Shown: piece after piece, positions 1 to 9,350 of the stretch
Position numbering within the stretch: the stretch's first letter is position 1
How the letters are laid out: each line of letters opens with the position of its first letter
Assembly: GCA_903901395.1 (NCBI GenBank)
Contig: CAIUQW010000233.1
Location: forward strand, 1-17,270
Length of the DNA stretch: 17,270 nt
From: an uncultured Chlorobiales bacterium
GTDB lineage: Bacteria > Bacteroidota > Chlorobiia > Chlorobiales > Chlorobiaceae
Direction: 5' to 3'
Notes under the pieces: model-generated
The model's database searches: none
What the model was told of the DNA's origin: nothing
What the model saw: the letters and a program-made list of their open reading frames with translations, nothing else
Position numbers and translations under genes: made by a program

Positions 1-414
1 CTTTTCGCCGCCGGAGAGCTTGTTGACGCCGCGCCCGGCGAGGTGGCCAAGGTTGAGCACCTCGATGATCGTTTCCGGCTTTATACGTCGTTCGGCGGGG
101 CGGCAGCGCTTGTAGCCGTAGAGCAGGTTCGATTTTACGCCAAGATGCGGAAAAAGCATCGCCTGCTGGAAGACGATGGCGATGCGCCGCTTTTCGGGCG
201 AAAGGTCGATCTTTTTCCGGCTGCTGAAGAGGCAGGTTTCATCGAGGTAAATCTCGCCAGCATCGGGCTTTATCAGCCCTGAAACGAGGTGAACGAGCGT
301 CGATTTGCCGCTGCCAGACGCGCCGAAGATGCCGACACGCTCTCCCGAGATTTCGGTGTTCAGCTTCAGCGAGAAGTCGCCGAGCCTCTTTTCGATGTCG
401 ATGCGCAGCTTCAC
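1..414 (-). CDS. modC: Molybdate ABC transporter ATPase ModC (partial, N-terminal 138 codons)
   Basis: This is the ATP-hydrolysing subunit of the molybdate importer, acting on the cytoplasmic face of ModB. The reading frame was derived directly from the reverse strand. It starts at a GTG (414-412) that overlaps the modB stop as GTGA, giving MKLRIDIEKR. Walker A, GASGSGKST, lies at residues 31-39. The Q-loop is at Q83 in IVFQQAMLFPHLG. The ABC signature LSGGEK (133-138) ends exactly at the window edge. Walker B, the H-loop and any C-terminal molybdate-binding (TOBE/Mop) domain lie outside, so the full length is unknown. The family assignment rests on the ABC motifs plus its position directly after modA and modB. 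The four-base overlap suggests translational coupling to modB. The GTG start is favoured because it directly abuts modB. Confidence 0.93.
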   Translation of the reverse strand, partial: MKLRIDIEKRLGDFSLKLNTEISGERVGIFGASGSGKSTLVHLVSGLIKPDAGEIYLDETCLFSSRKKIDLSPEKRRIAIVFQQAMLFPHLGVKSNLLYGYKRCRPAERRIKPETIIEVLNLGHLAGRGVNKLSGGEK

Positions 415-1097
415 GCCTGACCTCCGTGTTCGAGTTTCTTGCCGATCACTTCATGCAGAAGCAGTATGATGACCGACAAGGCGACCGATACGCCGCAAAG
501 CGAGAGCGCCATTGCCGTACCGGTCGGCGAGCTGGCGTAGTCGTATATCGCGAGCGGGATGGTCTGGGTGAGGCCGGGAATGTTGCCCGCGACTATGATG
601 GTCGCGCCGAACTCGCCGAGGCTGCGGGCGAACATGAGCGACGATCCGGCTACCATGCCCCGCAACGAGAGCGGCAGGACGACGGTGAAGAGCGTGTCGT
701 GCCAGCTTGCGCCGAGGCTGCGTGACGCCTGGAGCAACTGCCGGTCGATCGACTCCATGCCGAGCCGGATCGAGCGCACCAAGAGCGGAAAACCGACCGT
801 GGCCGAGGCGACGACCGCCGCTTTCCAGGTGAAGATAAAGTCGATGCCAGCCGACTTGAGCATCGCGCCGCCCCAGCCGTTGCGCCCGAAAAAAAGCAGC
901 AGGAAGTAGCCGATTACCACCGGTGGCAGGGTGAGCGGGAGGTTGATGAGCACTTCGAGCAGCACCTTGCCGTGGAAGCGCCGGAACACCATGAGCCACG
1001 CCGTCGCGAAGCCGAAGGGCAGCGAGATCGCCGTCGCGGTGACGGCGATCTTCATCGAGAGCAGGATTGCGGTAATATCTTGCGGCGACAGACTCAT
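411..1097 (-). CDS. modB: Molybdate ABC transporter permease ModB
   Basis: The 228-residue inner-membrane permease forms the molybdate channel. It has about five hydrophobic segments: roughly residues 10-37, 44-70, 92-110, 145-172 and 196-216. The LPLTLPPVVIGYFLL stretch (54-68) is typical of ModB. The cytoplasmic EAA-type loop that docks the ATPase is ASRSLGASWHDTLFTVVLPL (124-143), followed by the characteristic ARSLGEFGAT (157-166). Length is normal for the family. It starts 22 bp after the modA stop and its own stop overlaps the modC start, so it is the third gene of a modDABC operon. Nothing looks broken. Confidence 0.97.
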   Translation of the reverse strand: MSLSPQDITAILLSMKIAVTATAISLPFGFATAWLMVFRRFHGKVLLEVLINLPLTLPPVVIGYFLLLFFGRNGWGGAMLKSAGIDFIFTWKAAVVASATVGFPLLVRSIRLGMESIDRQLLQASRSLGASWHDTLFTVVLPLSLRGMVAGSSLMFARSLGEFGATIIVAGNIPGLTQTIPLAIYDYASSPTGTAMALSLCGVSVALSVIILLLHEVIGKKLEHGGQA

Positions 1098-1119
1098 GGT
1101 GTACGACGAAAACGAAAAG

Positions 1120-1878
1120 TTACTTCAGGATAAAGCCGTATTTCTTCAGGATCGACTTCGCATCGCCGCGCTGAATCCAGGCAAAGAAAGCCTTGGCATC
1201 GGCATTTGCGGCTCCGCTCACGGTCAGCGCCATCGGGTAGACCACGCGCGAGTGCAGCTTTTCAGGCACGACGAAGAGAATCTTCGCTTTTTTCGCCTGC
1301 AATGCGTCAGTGCGATAGACGAATGCACCGTCAACCTCGCCCATCTCAGCGTAGGTCAGGCACTCCCGCACATCCTTGGCCATCACGAGCTTCGCGACAA
1401 GCTTCTGATCAACGCCCGCATTTTTCATCGACTCCATCGCATAGTCGCCCGCCGGAACGCTCTTGGGACTGCCGATAGCGATCTTGTCGAGCTTCACGAG
1501 GTCGTTCATTCCGCCAACCTTTTTGGAGGTCGTACCCGCGAAAACGAGAGTGTTATACGCGAAATTTTTGCGGCTTGCAGCATCGAGCAGCTTCTTGTTC
1601 GCAAGATAATCGATCCACTCGGTGCTTGCCGAAATGAAAATGTCCGCCGGAGCGCCGTTTTCGATCTGACCCGCCAGCGCGCCCGAAGCGCCGAAGTTTT
1701 TCTGGATCGTCACGCCGGGATGCGTCGTGGCGTATTTTGCGGCCATTTCGTTAAGCGCCTCCTTGAGGCTCGCCGCCGCCGACACGTTGACCTGCGCAGC
1801 CATCGCCTGCATGTTGGCGAGCATGAGGAAGCCGAGCACTGCGGCGAGGCCGCGAAAAAACTGTTTCATGGATTTCAT
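1120..1878 (-). CDS. modA: Periplasmic molybdate-binding protein ModA
   Basis: This 252-residue solute-binding protein captures molybdate (probably also tungstate) in the periplasm and delivers it to ModB. A signal peptide is clear: the basic MKSMKQFFR, a hydrophobic core to about residue 22, and a likely cleavage site in the NMQAMAAQ region (about 22-29). The mature protein opens with VNVSAAASLKEALNEMA, the usual ModA start with oxyanion-binding Ser residues. FGASGALAGQIENGAPADIF is also characteristic. A second in-frame ATG three codons downstream (1869) could be the real start and would leave the signal peptide intact. It lies 7 bp after modD and 22 bp before modB. Confidence 0.96.
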   Translation of the reverse strand: MKSMKQFFRGLAAVLGFLMLANMQAMAAQVNVSAAASLKEALNEMAAKYATTHPGVTIQKNFGASGALAGQIENGAPADIFISASTEWIDYLANKKLLDAASRKNFAYNTLVFAGTTSKKVGGMNDLVKLDKIAIGSPKSVPAGDYAMESMKNAGVDQKLVAKLVMAKDVRECLTYAEMGEVDGAFVYRTDALQAKKAKILFVVPEKLHSRVVYPMALTVSGAANADAKAFFAWIQRGDAKSILKKYGFILK

Positions 1879-1885
1879 GGTGTTC

Positions 1886-2743
1886 TCAGGGTTTGGGTTT
1901 GTGGGTAATGCGCGTTGAGAAGTCCGCCGGTTTGCCGAAGTAAACCGACGAGAGCACGAGAATGTCGATGCCGGTCGCGGCGTAACTGGCAGCGTTTTCG
2001 GCGTTTATGCCGCCCGCCGCCGAGACCGCCACGCCTGGAAAGCGGCTGCGGATTTCCGAAACCAGCGCGGCGAGGTCGGCGATGGGCATCTTGTCCACCT
2101 GCACCACGTCCGCGCCAGCCGCCGCGATGCGGAGCGCTTCTTCGGCGCTGTCAGCCTCGACGAGAATCTTTTGCTCGGGGGCACGCTTCTTCAGACCGGG
2201 CAGCTCTTCGAGAAATACGTCAAGTCCGCCGAGAAACGCCGTGTGCTGCGAGAAAACGAGGATCGACTCCGAGAGGCCGAGCCTGTGCGGAAACGCGCCG
2301 CCCGCCATGATCGCCTTGATGGCGATTTTCTTGGTGCCGGGAAAGGACTTGCGCGTCGTCACCACGTTGATGCCGGGATTGGCGGCGCGGGCGCGTTCGA
2401 CGATGGTTGCAGTGCGCGTGGCAATGCCCGAGGCGTATTCGAGCAGGTTCATCGCCACCTTCCACCCCGCGTGCAGGGCTGCCGCCGCACCTTCGGCCCG
2501 CAGTATCTCCGCGCCCGGCTCGGCGACGGTGCCCGACGGAAGCGCGAAGCTCACTTTAGCGCCGCACTTTTCGAGCACGCGCCCGGCCTCCTCGGTGCAG
2601 CAAACCACCGTCCGGTCGCGCGTGGTGAAGGCGATCTCACCCGACTCATTGCCGATGCCAAGCAGCGTGGTGGTCAAATCGCCGTACGGCACGTCCTCTT
2701 CGAGATACCGTTCTATTTCGCTGTCAGGAATGAGGTTATACAT
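1886..2743 (-). CDS. modD: ModD, NadC-like phosphoribosyltransferase-family protein of the molybdate operon
   Basis: This 285-residue protein belongs to the quinolinate phosphoribosyltransferase fold. LEEDVPYGDLTT (14-25) and LEYASGIATRT (101-111) match NadC-type N-terminal and active-site-helix blocks. TTRKSFPGTKKIAIKAIMAG (129-148) and FPHRLGLSES (151-160) correspond to the substrate-binding region, and AAGGIN near residue 243 to a barrel strand. ModD is a known side branch of this family encoded with modABC; its exact reaction is not established to my knowledge. True NadC is the alternative, but the mod context and the SFPGTKK block, where NadC typically has TTPG, favour ModD. It is the first gene of the operon. 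No good Shine-Dalgarno is visible before its ATG; the start is chosen on the family-like N-terminus. Confidence 0.87.
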   Translation of the reverse strand: MYNLIPDSEIERYLEEDVPYGDLTTTLLGIGNESGEIAFTTRDRTVVCCTEEAGRVLEKCGAKVSFALPSGTVAEPGAEILRAEGAAAALHAGWKVAMNLLEYASGIATRTATIVERARAANPGINVVTTRKSFPGTKKIAIKAIMAGGAFPHRLGLSESILVFSQHTAFLGGLDVFLEELPGLKKRAPEQKILVEADSAEEALRIAAAGADVVQVDKMPIADLAALVSEIRSRFPGVAVSAAGGINAENAASYAATGIDILVLSSVYFGKPADFSTRITHKPKP

Positions 2744-3181
2744 GGTCGAGTACTTTTGGTCGTTGTGTGAGCCTTGCTATAGCGCCCGGCGCGGGTTTCG
2801 GGATTTTTTTCAGCTTTTCCGACAGCAAAGGCTTCGAATCTGGCTAATCCCGGAATTGATCCTAATAAATTTAGGATTAATTATCGAATATCCTAAAAAT
2901 AATCAGATATCAAAAATGGCATCCTTATGAAAACCTTACGCTTTTGTTGTGTGTCTGTGGTCGATATGTTGTGCGGTAAATAACGAATTTTCCCGGACAT
3001 GGCAAAGCCGGAAGATAGGGCGATCTGGAGGGTGGGGCGTTTTTGAGTCGGGCGTTGTCTGTCATCCAAAATCAGGACTTCTCGCTTGCCGATGGTCTCG
3101 ATCTCTATAAACGGAGCTTTTTTCTTATACTTCAGGGCGCTCGGGGAGCGTGATTCGCAACGATGAACCAAACGAAGCTCG
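2744..3181. promoter_or_regulatory. Divergent control region between modD and the ABC ATPase gene
   Basis: This 438-bp spacer separates the leftward mod operon from the rightward lolD-like/cruA pair and must hold both promoters. Its middle (about 2850-2930) is much more AT-rich than its surroundings and contains the half-site cluster listed separately. The rest is GC-rich with no RNA gene or convincing ORF; long open frames here are antisense artefacts of high GC. I could not assign -10/-35 boxes with confidence. Confidence 0.6.
2859..2896. promoter_or_regulatory. Candidate operator: three ATCCTAA/TTAGGAT half-sites
   Basis: ATCCTAA (2859-2865) and TTAGGAT (2871-2877) form a perfect 7-bp inverted repeat with a 5-bp spacer. 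A further ATCCTAA (2890-2896) pairs with the middle half-site across 12 bp. The cluster sits in the AT-rich centre of the mod/lolD divergent spacer, about 115-150 bp upstream of modD. This architecture suggests a dimeric regulator binding co-operatively. It is not an obvious match to the Escherichia coli ModE site. The TTAGG/CCTAA cores recall DtxR/IdeR-type metal-regulator sites, but that is only a resemblance. The regulator is unknown. Confidence 0.5.
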
Positions 3182-3895
3182 ATGGCCGATACGATTCTCA
3201 GGCTCGAAGGAATCCGCAGGGAGCTGGAGCTGTCGCGGGATGTGCGGCAGACGATCATTCCCAACCTTTCGCTCGAAATTTTCGCGGGGGAGTTCGTGGC
3301 GATCACCGGGCCGTCGGGGTCGGGCAAATCGACGCTGCTCTACATCATGGGCGGCCTCGACAAGCCGACGTTCGGCAATGTGTGGCTCGACGGGCAGAAC
3401 ATCACCGGCGTGGATGAAACGGAGATGACCGTCATCCGCAACCAGAAGATCGGCTTTATCTATCAGTTTCACTTCCTGTTACCGGAGTTCAGCGCGCTCG
3501 ACAACGTCATGATGCCTATGCTGATCCGCCGCAAGTTCGGCAAAAAGGAGATTCGCGAGCGGGCGATGACGCTGCTCGACATGGTCGGTCTCGGCGAAAA
3601 ATACGCCAACAAGCCGAACCAGCTCTCCGGCGGGCAGCAGCAGCGCGTCGCCATCGCGCGGGCGCTGGCCAACGAACCGAAGGTGCTGCTCGGCGACGAA
3701 CCGACCGGCAACCTCGACTCCCGCTCGGCCAACAACGTCTATGAGCTGTTCGCCCGGCTGAACCGCGAGTTGAAGCAGACCGTTATTGTCGTCACGCACG
3801 ACGAGGAGTTCGCCAACCGCGCGGGGCGGCGCATCCACCTCGTCGATGGCCAGATCGAGAGAGATTCACGAAACGGCAAAGCAGTATCCGCCTGA
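3182..3895 (+). CDS. LolD/MacB-type ABC transporter ATP-binding protein
   Basis: This 237-residue ATPase belongs to the lipoprotein-release/MacB export class. Walker [10 protein letters not shown], is at 43-51 and the Q-loop glutamine at Q95 ([11 protein letters not shown]). The signature LSGGQQQ is at 148-154, Walker B with catalytic Glu is [12 protein letters not shown] (168-179), and the H-loop His is H206. DEPTGNLD and the compact length are typical of LolD/FtsE/MacB ATPases. Those normally pair with a FtsX-like permease (LolC/E or MacB), but none is encoded here: the next gene, 19 bp away, is cruA. The partner must be elsewhere, so I leave the symbol blank. No strong ribosome-binding site precedes the ATG. 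Confidence 0.9.
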   Translation: MADTILRLEGIRRELELSRDVRQTIIPNLSLEIFAGEFVAITGPSGSGKSTLLYIMGGLDKPTFGNVWLDGQNITGVDETEMTVIRNQKIGFIYQFHFLLPEFSALDNVMMPMLIRRKFGKKEIRERAMTLLDMVGLGEKYANKPNQLSGGQQQRVAIARALANEPKVLLGDEPTGNLDSRSANNVYELFARLNRELKQTVIVVTHDEEFANRAGRRIHLVDGQIERDSRNGKAVSA

Positions 3896-3914
3896 AACCA
3901 CAGGGAGACGATCC

Positions 3915-5447
3915 ATGCTCGAACAGATCAGGAATACCCATCCGCTTGTCTACAAACACCTTACCGCGTTGACGGATGGAGAACGTCACCTGCGTTCGAT
4001 TTTCGCCATCGACCGCTACTGGGAGAACCTCGATCTTCCGGCGCCGGATGCGATCCGGGAGGGATCACGTCTCGCTGCTGACGTAAAAATCGAAGCTGAA
4101 TTTGACATTCTTTACGCCGGAGGCACGCTTGGCCTCCTGCACGCGGCGGTGATGTCGAAGCGGTACGGACGCAACGTGCTCGTCATCGACCGCGCCGAGC
4201 CGGGGCGCACCACGCGCGACTGGAACATCTCGCGAGCGGAGCTGATGCGCCTCGCCGACACCGGCGTGTTCACGCGGGAGGAGCTTGACTCGACCATCGT
4301 CCGCGCCTACAAAACCGGCTGGGTGGAGTTCCACGCGCCCGCCGCAAGGCGCAAGCGGCTCTACATGGACGAGGTGCTCGACTGCGCGGTCGATGCCGAC
4401 AAGCTGCTCGGCATGGCTCGCGACAAAGTGCTCGCGGGCGGCGGCTCGAAGGTGCTCGGCCACACGAGCTTCGTCTGCAGCTACCGCTTTCCGGATCATC
4501 TCGTTGTGCAGGTCGAGGAGCCATCCGGCAAGCCGCGCTACTTCCGAACGCAAGTGCTCGTCGATGCGATGGGCATCGTCTCGCCGGTGGCGATGCAGCT
4601 CAACAAAGGCCGCCCGCAAACGCACGTCTGCCCGACGGTTGGCACCATCGCAAGCGGGTTCGCGGATGCCGATTTCGAGGTGGGCGAAATCCTCGCCAGC
4701 ACCGAGGATGCCGAGGTCTCCGGCAAGCGCGGTCGGCAGCTCATCTGGGAGGGATTTCCGGCAAAAGACGACGAGTACATCACCTACCTTTTCTTTTACG
4801 ACAAGGTCGATTCGCCGAACGACAAAACGCTGCTCGGCCTTTTCGAGGCGTACTTCCGCAAGCTGCCGGAGTATAAAAAGCCGGGGGCGAAGTTCACGAT
4901 TCATCGCCCGGTTTACGGCATCATACCGGCCTATTTCCACGATGGCGCGGGGTGCACGCGGGTAGTTTCGGACGAGCGCATCGCGCTGCTCGGCGACGCG
5001 GCCTCGCTCGCCTCGCCGCTCACCTTCTGCGGCTTCGGCTCGGTGGTGCGCAACCTCGACCGCATGACCTCCGGCCTCGACAAGGCGATGCGTGAACAGC
5101 GCCTCGGCGCGGCGGATCTCGCGAAGATCAGCGCCTATGAGCCGAACGTCGCATCGATGGCAAACCTCATGAAATACATGTGTTACGATCCCGAGACCGA
5201 CGAACCGGGCTTTGTCAACGAGATGATGAACGAGGTGATGATCGTGCTCGACGAGCTGCCGCCGCGCTATCGGCAGGCGATGTTTCGCGACGAAATGAAA
5301 GTCGAGGAGCTGGTGACGGTGATGCTGAAAGTGGCATGGCGCTACCCGAAAATCCTCAAGGCGACGTGGGAGAAGCTCGGTGTCGGCGGCTCGGTCGGCT
5401 TCGTGAAAAACCTTGCCGGATGGGCGATGAACCAGGCGTCGAAATAG
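3915..5447 (+). CDS. cruA: CruA-type lycopene cyclase (FAD-dependent)
   Basis: This 510-residue flavoprotein is assigned to the CruA/CruB/CruP family, which converts lycopene to monocyclic gamma-carotene (and possibly beta-carotene) in green sulfur bacteria, upstream of chlorobactene or isorenieratene. The dinucleotide-binding motif is AGGTLGLLHAA (68-78), followed by an acidic strand end, VIDR (90-93). DWNISRAEL (102-110) is a hallmark block of this family. A second flavin-contacting motif is IALLGDAASLASPLTFCGFG (356-375). A reading frame open upstream into the ATPase gene was trimmed: the ATG at 3915 has an AGGGAGA ribosome-binding site (3902-3908) at good spacing and gives a family-like N-terminus. 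CruA versus the paralogue CruB cannot be decided by eye. Co-transcription with the ABC ATPase is likely. Confidence 0.85.
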   Translation: MLEQIRNTHPLVYKHLTALTDGERHLRSIFAIDRYWENLDLPAPDAIREGSRLAADVKIEAEFDILYAGGTLGLLHAAVMSKRYGRNVLVIDRAEPGRTTRDWNISRAELMRLADTGVFTREELDSTIVRAYKTGWVEFHAPAARRKRLYMDEVLDCAVDADKLLGMARDKVLAGGGSKVLGHTSFVCSYRFPDHLVVQVEEPSGKPRYFRTQVLVDAMGIVSPVAMQLNKGRPQTHVCPTVGTIASGFADADFEVGEILASTEDAEVSGKRGRQLIWEGFPAKDDEYITYLFFYDKVDSPNDKTLLGLFEAYFRKLPEYKKPGAKFTIHRPVYGIIPAYFHDGAGCTRVVSDERIALLGDAASLASPLTFCGFGSVVRNLDRMTSGLDKAMREQRLGAADLAKISAYEPNVASMANLMKYMCYDPETDEPGFVNEMMNEVMIVLDELPPRYRQAMFRDEMKVEELVTVMLKVAWRYPKILKATWEKLGVGGSVGFVKNLAGWAMNQASK

Positions 5448-5505
5448 CGGAGGTGGTTGTTACACCGGCAACAATAATTTGCAATCTTCCCTAAAAGAAG
5501 AGATC

Positions 5506-5528
5506 GGGCTAAAGCCCTTATTTATTTT
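5506..5528 (+). terminator. Probable intrinsic terminator after cruA
   Basis: A short GC stem GGGCT/AGCCC with an AA loop (5506-5517) is followed by a T-rich tail (TTATTTATTTT), 58 bp after the cruA stop and on the right strand to end the ATPase-cruA transcript. The same sequence in inverted form recurs at 5632-5643, so it may equally be one end of a repeat element. Confidence 0.45.
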
Positions 5529-5543
5529 AGGTTATTCATAAAC

Positions 5544-5571
5544 CCCCGTCCCGAAAGCTTTCGGGACGGGG
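5544..5571. repeat. 28-bp perfect palindrome
   Basis: The arm CCCCGTCCCGAAAG is followed directly by its exact reverse complement CTTTCGGGACGGGG, with the centre between 5557 and 5558. As RNA it would form a very stable hairpin on either strand. There is no T-tract directly after it, so it is listed as a repeat/REP-like element and not as a terminator. Confidence 0.75.
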
Positions 5572-5675
5572 CAATTGCTGAGGGGCATATCCAGCTCGCT
5601 CATGGACGTGGCAATCCAATGGTATTCAGGCGGGCTTTAGCCCGTCGGATATTCAGTTCTCTTGCATTTACGTTG

Positions 5676-5695
5676 CCCCGGCTTTCAAGCCGGGG
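5676..5695. repeat. GC-rich hairpin upstream of ligA
   Basis: CCCCGGCTT and AAGCCGGGG form a perfect 9-bp stem with a TC loop, about 65 bp upstream of the ligA ATG. Together with the two neighbouring elements it fills the roughly 310-bp cruA-ligA spacer. It could be a REP-like unit; no T-tail follows it. Confidence 0.6.
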
Positions 5696-5744
5696 AGAGG
5701 CAGTCAACAAGAGCTTTCGCTCGACAAATCATCGATACCTTTAG

Positions 5745-7829
<2,085 letters not shown>

Positions 7830-7891
7830 AGGCAGACTCAGGTAATGTATTGTCTCGAAAGCTTATTAAAATGTTCTATTAGGAGGCAAAA

Positions 7892-8374
7892 ATGAGCACA
7901 GAGGTGCTGGCTGTCATAATTGGTGGTATTATTGGCTTTGTTGGAGGTATTGTCGCTGCTTATATAGGCGCAAAGGTGACCACTGATAGGAGTCGAAGAT
8001 TTGAGGCACTTGCTAATTTTCGAGCTACCTTTGCGCCTACTCTGGCGAAACTTCGCTTTGTGAATGATGATAATTTAATTGATTTTCGGCTTTTTCTTCG
8101 TAGTGAGATTACAAAACAGGCTGCTGCTATTGAACTGTTTAGGCCCTTTATTCGCAATTGCCGAGCTTTTGATCAAGCAGAGCGAGATTATCTTCAGCAT
8201 CTTGAAATATTTGATTTTCATTCTATCAAAGAGCCAACCGTCGAAGAGCCTTTTGGCGCTGGAGCTGTGTCGTGGGGCATTAAAATTATACGTAAATATC
8301 AAAAAATAGAATTATTTTCAGAAAAGACACAATCAATAATAAAATCGCTCTTGATTGCGGCAGAAAATAAATAA
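7892..8374 (+). CDS. Small N-terminally membrane-anchored protein of unknown function
   Basis: This 160-residue protein has one strong transmembrane helix at about residues 5-27 (VLAVIIGGIIGFVGGIVAAY), rich in Gly and with GxxxG-like spacing. A basic stretch (TTDRSRRF) follows, then a mostly helical soluble domain, so the N-out/C-in topology is probable. It resembles a widespread kind of short hypothetical protein (TM helix, then an FRATF-like segment), but I know no function for it. An ideal AGGAGG ribosome-binding site lies at 7881-7886, 5 bp before the ATG. Composition is clearly more AT-rich than ligA, 62 bp upstream, suggesting acquisition by transfer. The stop is 19 bp before the next gene, so the two probably form one transcript. 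Confidence 0.82.
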   Translation: MSTEVLAVIIGGIIGFVGGIVAAYIGAKVTTDRSRRFEALANFRATFAPTLAKLRFVNDDNLIDFRLFLRSEITKQAAAIELFRPFIRNCRAFDQAERDYLQHLEIFDFHSIKEPTVEEPFGAGAVSWGIKIIRKYQKIELFSEKTQSIIKSLLIAAENK

Positions 8375-8393
8375 ACACAGAAGAAGGCTGATC

Positions 8394-9350
8394 GTGAATG
8401 TTATTAGATATAATTGGGAAAATTCTGAGGCGCACTGGGTATTGTTGAGTAAATTTGTATGCCAGAGGAATCAGGAAGAATTTATTAGTGCTGATATATG
8501 GAATAGAGTTCTTGATGAACAAGCGCTTCACGCTATTGAGCGATTTGTTGACGAAGGTTTGATCGCGTTGGTGGGATTAGAGAGGATGCTTGACTATAAA
8601 TATCCAGTCAATGAGTTAAAAAATATGTTAAAGCAGTATGGCCTGAGTGTTGCTGGACGAAAGGCTGATTTAATAAATCGCTTGATATTTACAGACGTTT
8701 CAGGTATGAAAAATAATGTTGCTGGGTTGAAAGTTTATGAATGCACCCAAGCCGGAAAAGACTTGGTTGAAGGACATTTATTTCGAAAGAAAGAAGAACG
8801 GATTTTGGTTGAGAAACAAGTCGAAGGATTCCTTAAAATGCGCCAATTTAATGATGCAAGCTTAACTGTGGCCGCATATGAAGCAAAACAGGTTTTTTCT
8901 CGTGGTGTTGGAATTGATTGGAAGCAGTATAATGCTGCTCGTGATATTGAAACTTTGAATTACATTTATAAAGATAAGCCAAGAATATTAGCTAATTTAC
9001 CCTACGATAAATTTGAAGAGTTAAGAAAATGCACTGCTATGATGATGTTATGGGGCACAAATACGACTGATAAATGGCTTTCTATTGATTTTGAAACAGG
9101 TCTATCATTCGATGCAGATACAGCTTCAAGAATGTTATTATTTTATGCGTTGCACAAGTTGGATATAGAGGAGTATCGAAAAAGCGGAATCGTTGAGATG
9201 GTGGAAATTTTAACAACAAGTGATTCGTGTAATACATGTAAGAAGCTAGCTAAGAAAAAATATAGACTTTCGGAAGCTCCAGAGTTGCCTTATGAACATT
9301 GTACTCATGAAATGGGCTGTAGGTGTACAATTGCTCCTGTAATAGAATAA
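8394..9350 (+). CDS. SAP-domain protein with MuF-like cysteine-rich C-terminus, function unknown
   Basis: This 318-residue AT-rich gene starts at GTG 8394, with an AAGAAGG ribosome-binding site at 8381-8387. A TTG at 8355 would overlap the previous gene and lacks such a site. Residues about 70-100, with NELKNMLKQYGLSVAGRKAD at 73-92, match a SAP motif, a helix-extended-loop-helix element that usually binds nucleic acid. Residues 136-260 are helical with no recognised domain. The tail has C279 and C282 (SCNTCKKLA), SEAPELPYEHCTHE and GCRCTIAPV (C303, C309, C311). This strongly recalls the C-terminal metal-site motif of phage Mu gpF-like head-morphogenesis proteins. No other phage gene is nearby. 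A degraded prophage protein or a domesticated or defence-type protein are both possible. Confidence 0.8.
   Translation: MNVIRYNWENSEAHWVLLSKFVCQRNQEEFISADIWNRVLDEQALHAIERFVDEGLIALVGLERMLDYKYPVNELKNMLKQYGLSVAGRKADLINRLIFTDVSGMKNNVAGLKVYECTQAGKDLVEGHLFRKKEERILVEKQVEGFLKMRQFNDASLTVAAYEAKQVFSRGVGIDWKQYNAARDIETLNYIYKDKPRILANLPYDKFEELRKCTAMMMLWGTNTTDKWLSIDFETGLSFDADTASRMLLFYALHKLDIEEYRKSGIVEMVEILTTSDSCNTCKKLAKKKYRLSEAPELPYEHCTHEMGCRCTIAPVIE

Larger units (their letters stand above)
5505..5644. repeat. 140-bp segment bounded by inverted CGGGCTAAAGCCC copies
   Basis: CGGGCTAAAGCCC (5505-5517) and its exact reverse complement GGGCTTTAGCCCG (5632-5644) bound a segment that contains the 28-bp perfect palindrome and a GACGTGGCAATCC core (5605-5617). 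That 13-mer recurs in the repeat at 9528-9626, suggesting the spacer collects interspersed genomic repeats. No ORF is present. Confidence 0.6.

Noticed and set aside
931..1908. A 325-codon plus-strand frame opposite modA and modB
   Set aside because: It is antisense to clear mod genes and crosses their boundaries; no domain or start signal.
3786..3914. An upstream extension of cruA by 43 codons into the ABC ATPase gene
   Set aside because: The added residues are an out-of-frame reading of the ATPase C-terminus; the ATG at 3915 has a proper ribosome-binding site.
5505..5700. The repeat cluster as a CRISPR array
   Set aside because: The hairpin units differ from each other and there are no regular spacers or direct repeats.
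8355..8393. A TTG start for the SAP-domain gene overlapping the previous gene
   Set aside because: The GTG at 8394 is preceded by AAGAAGG at correct spacing, and the extra residues are a basic out-of-frame reading of the upstream gene's end.
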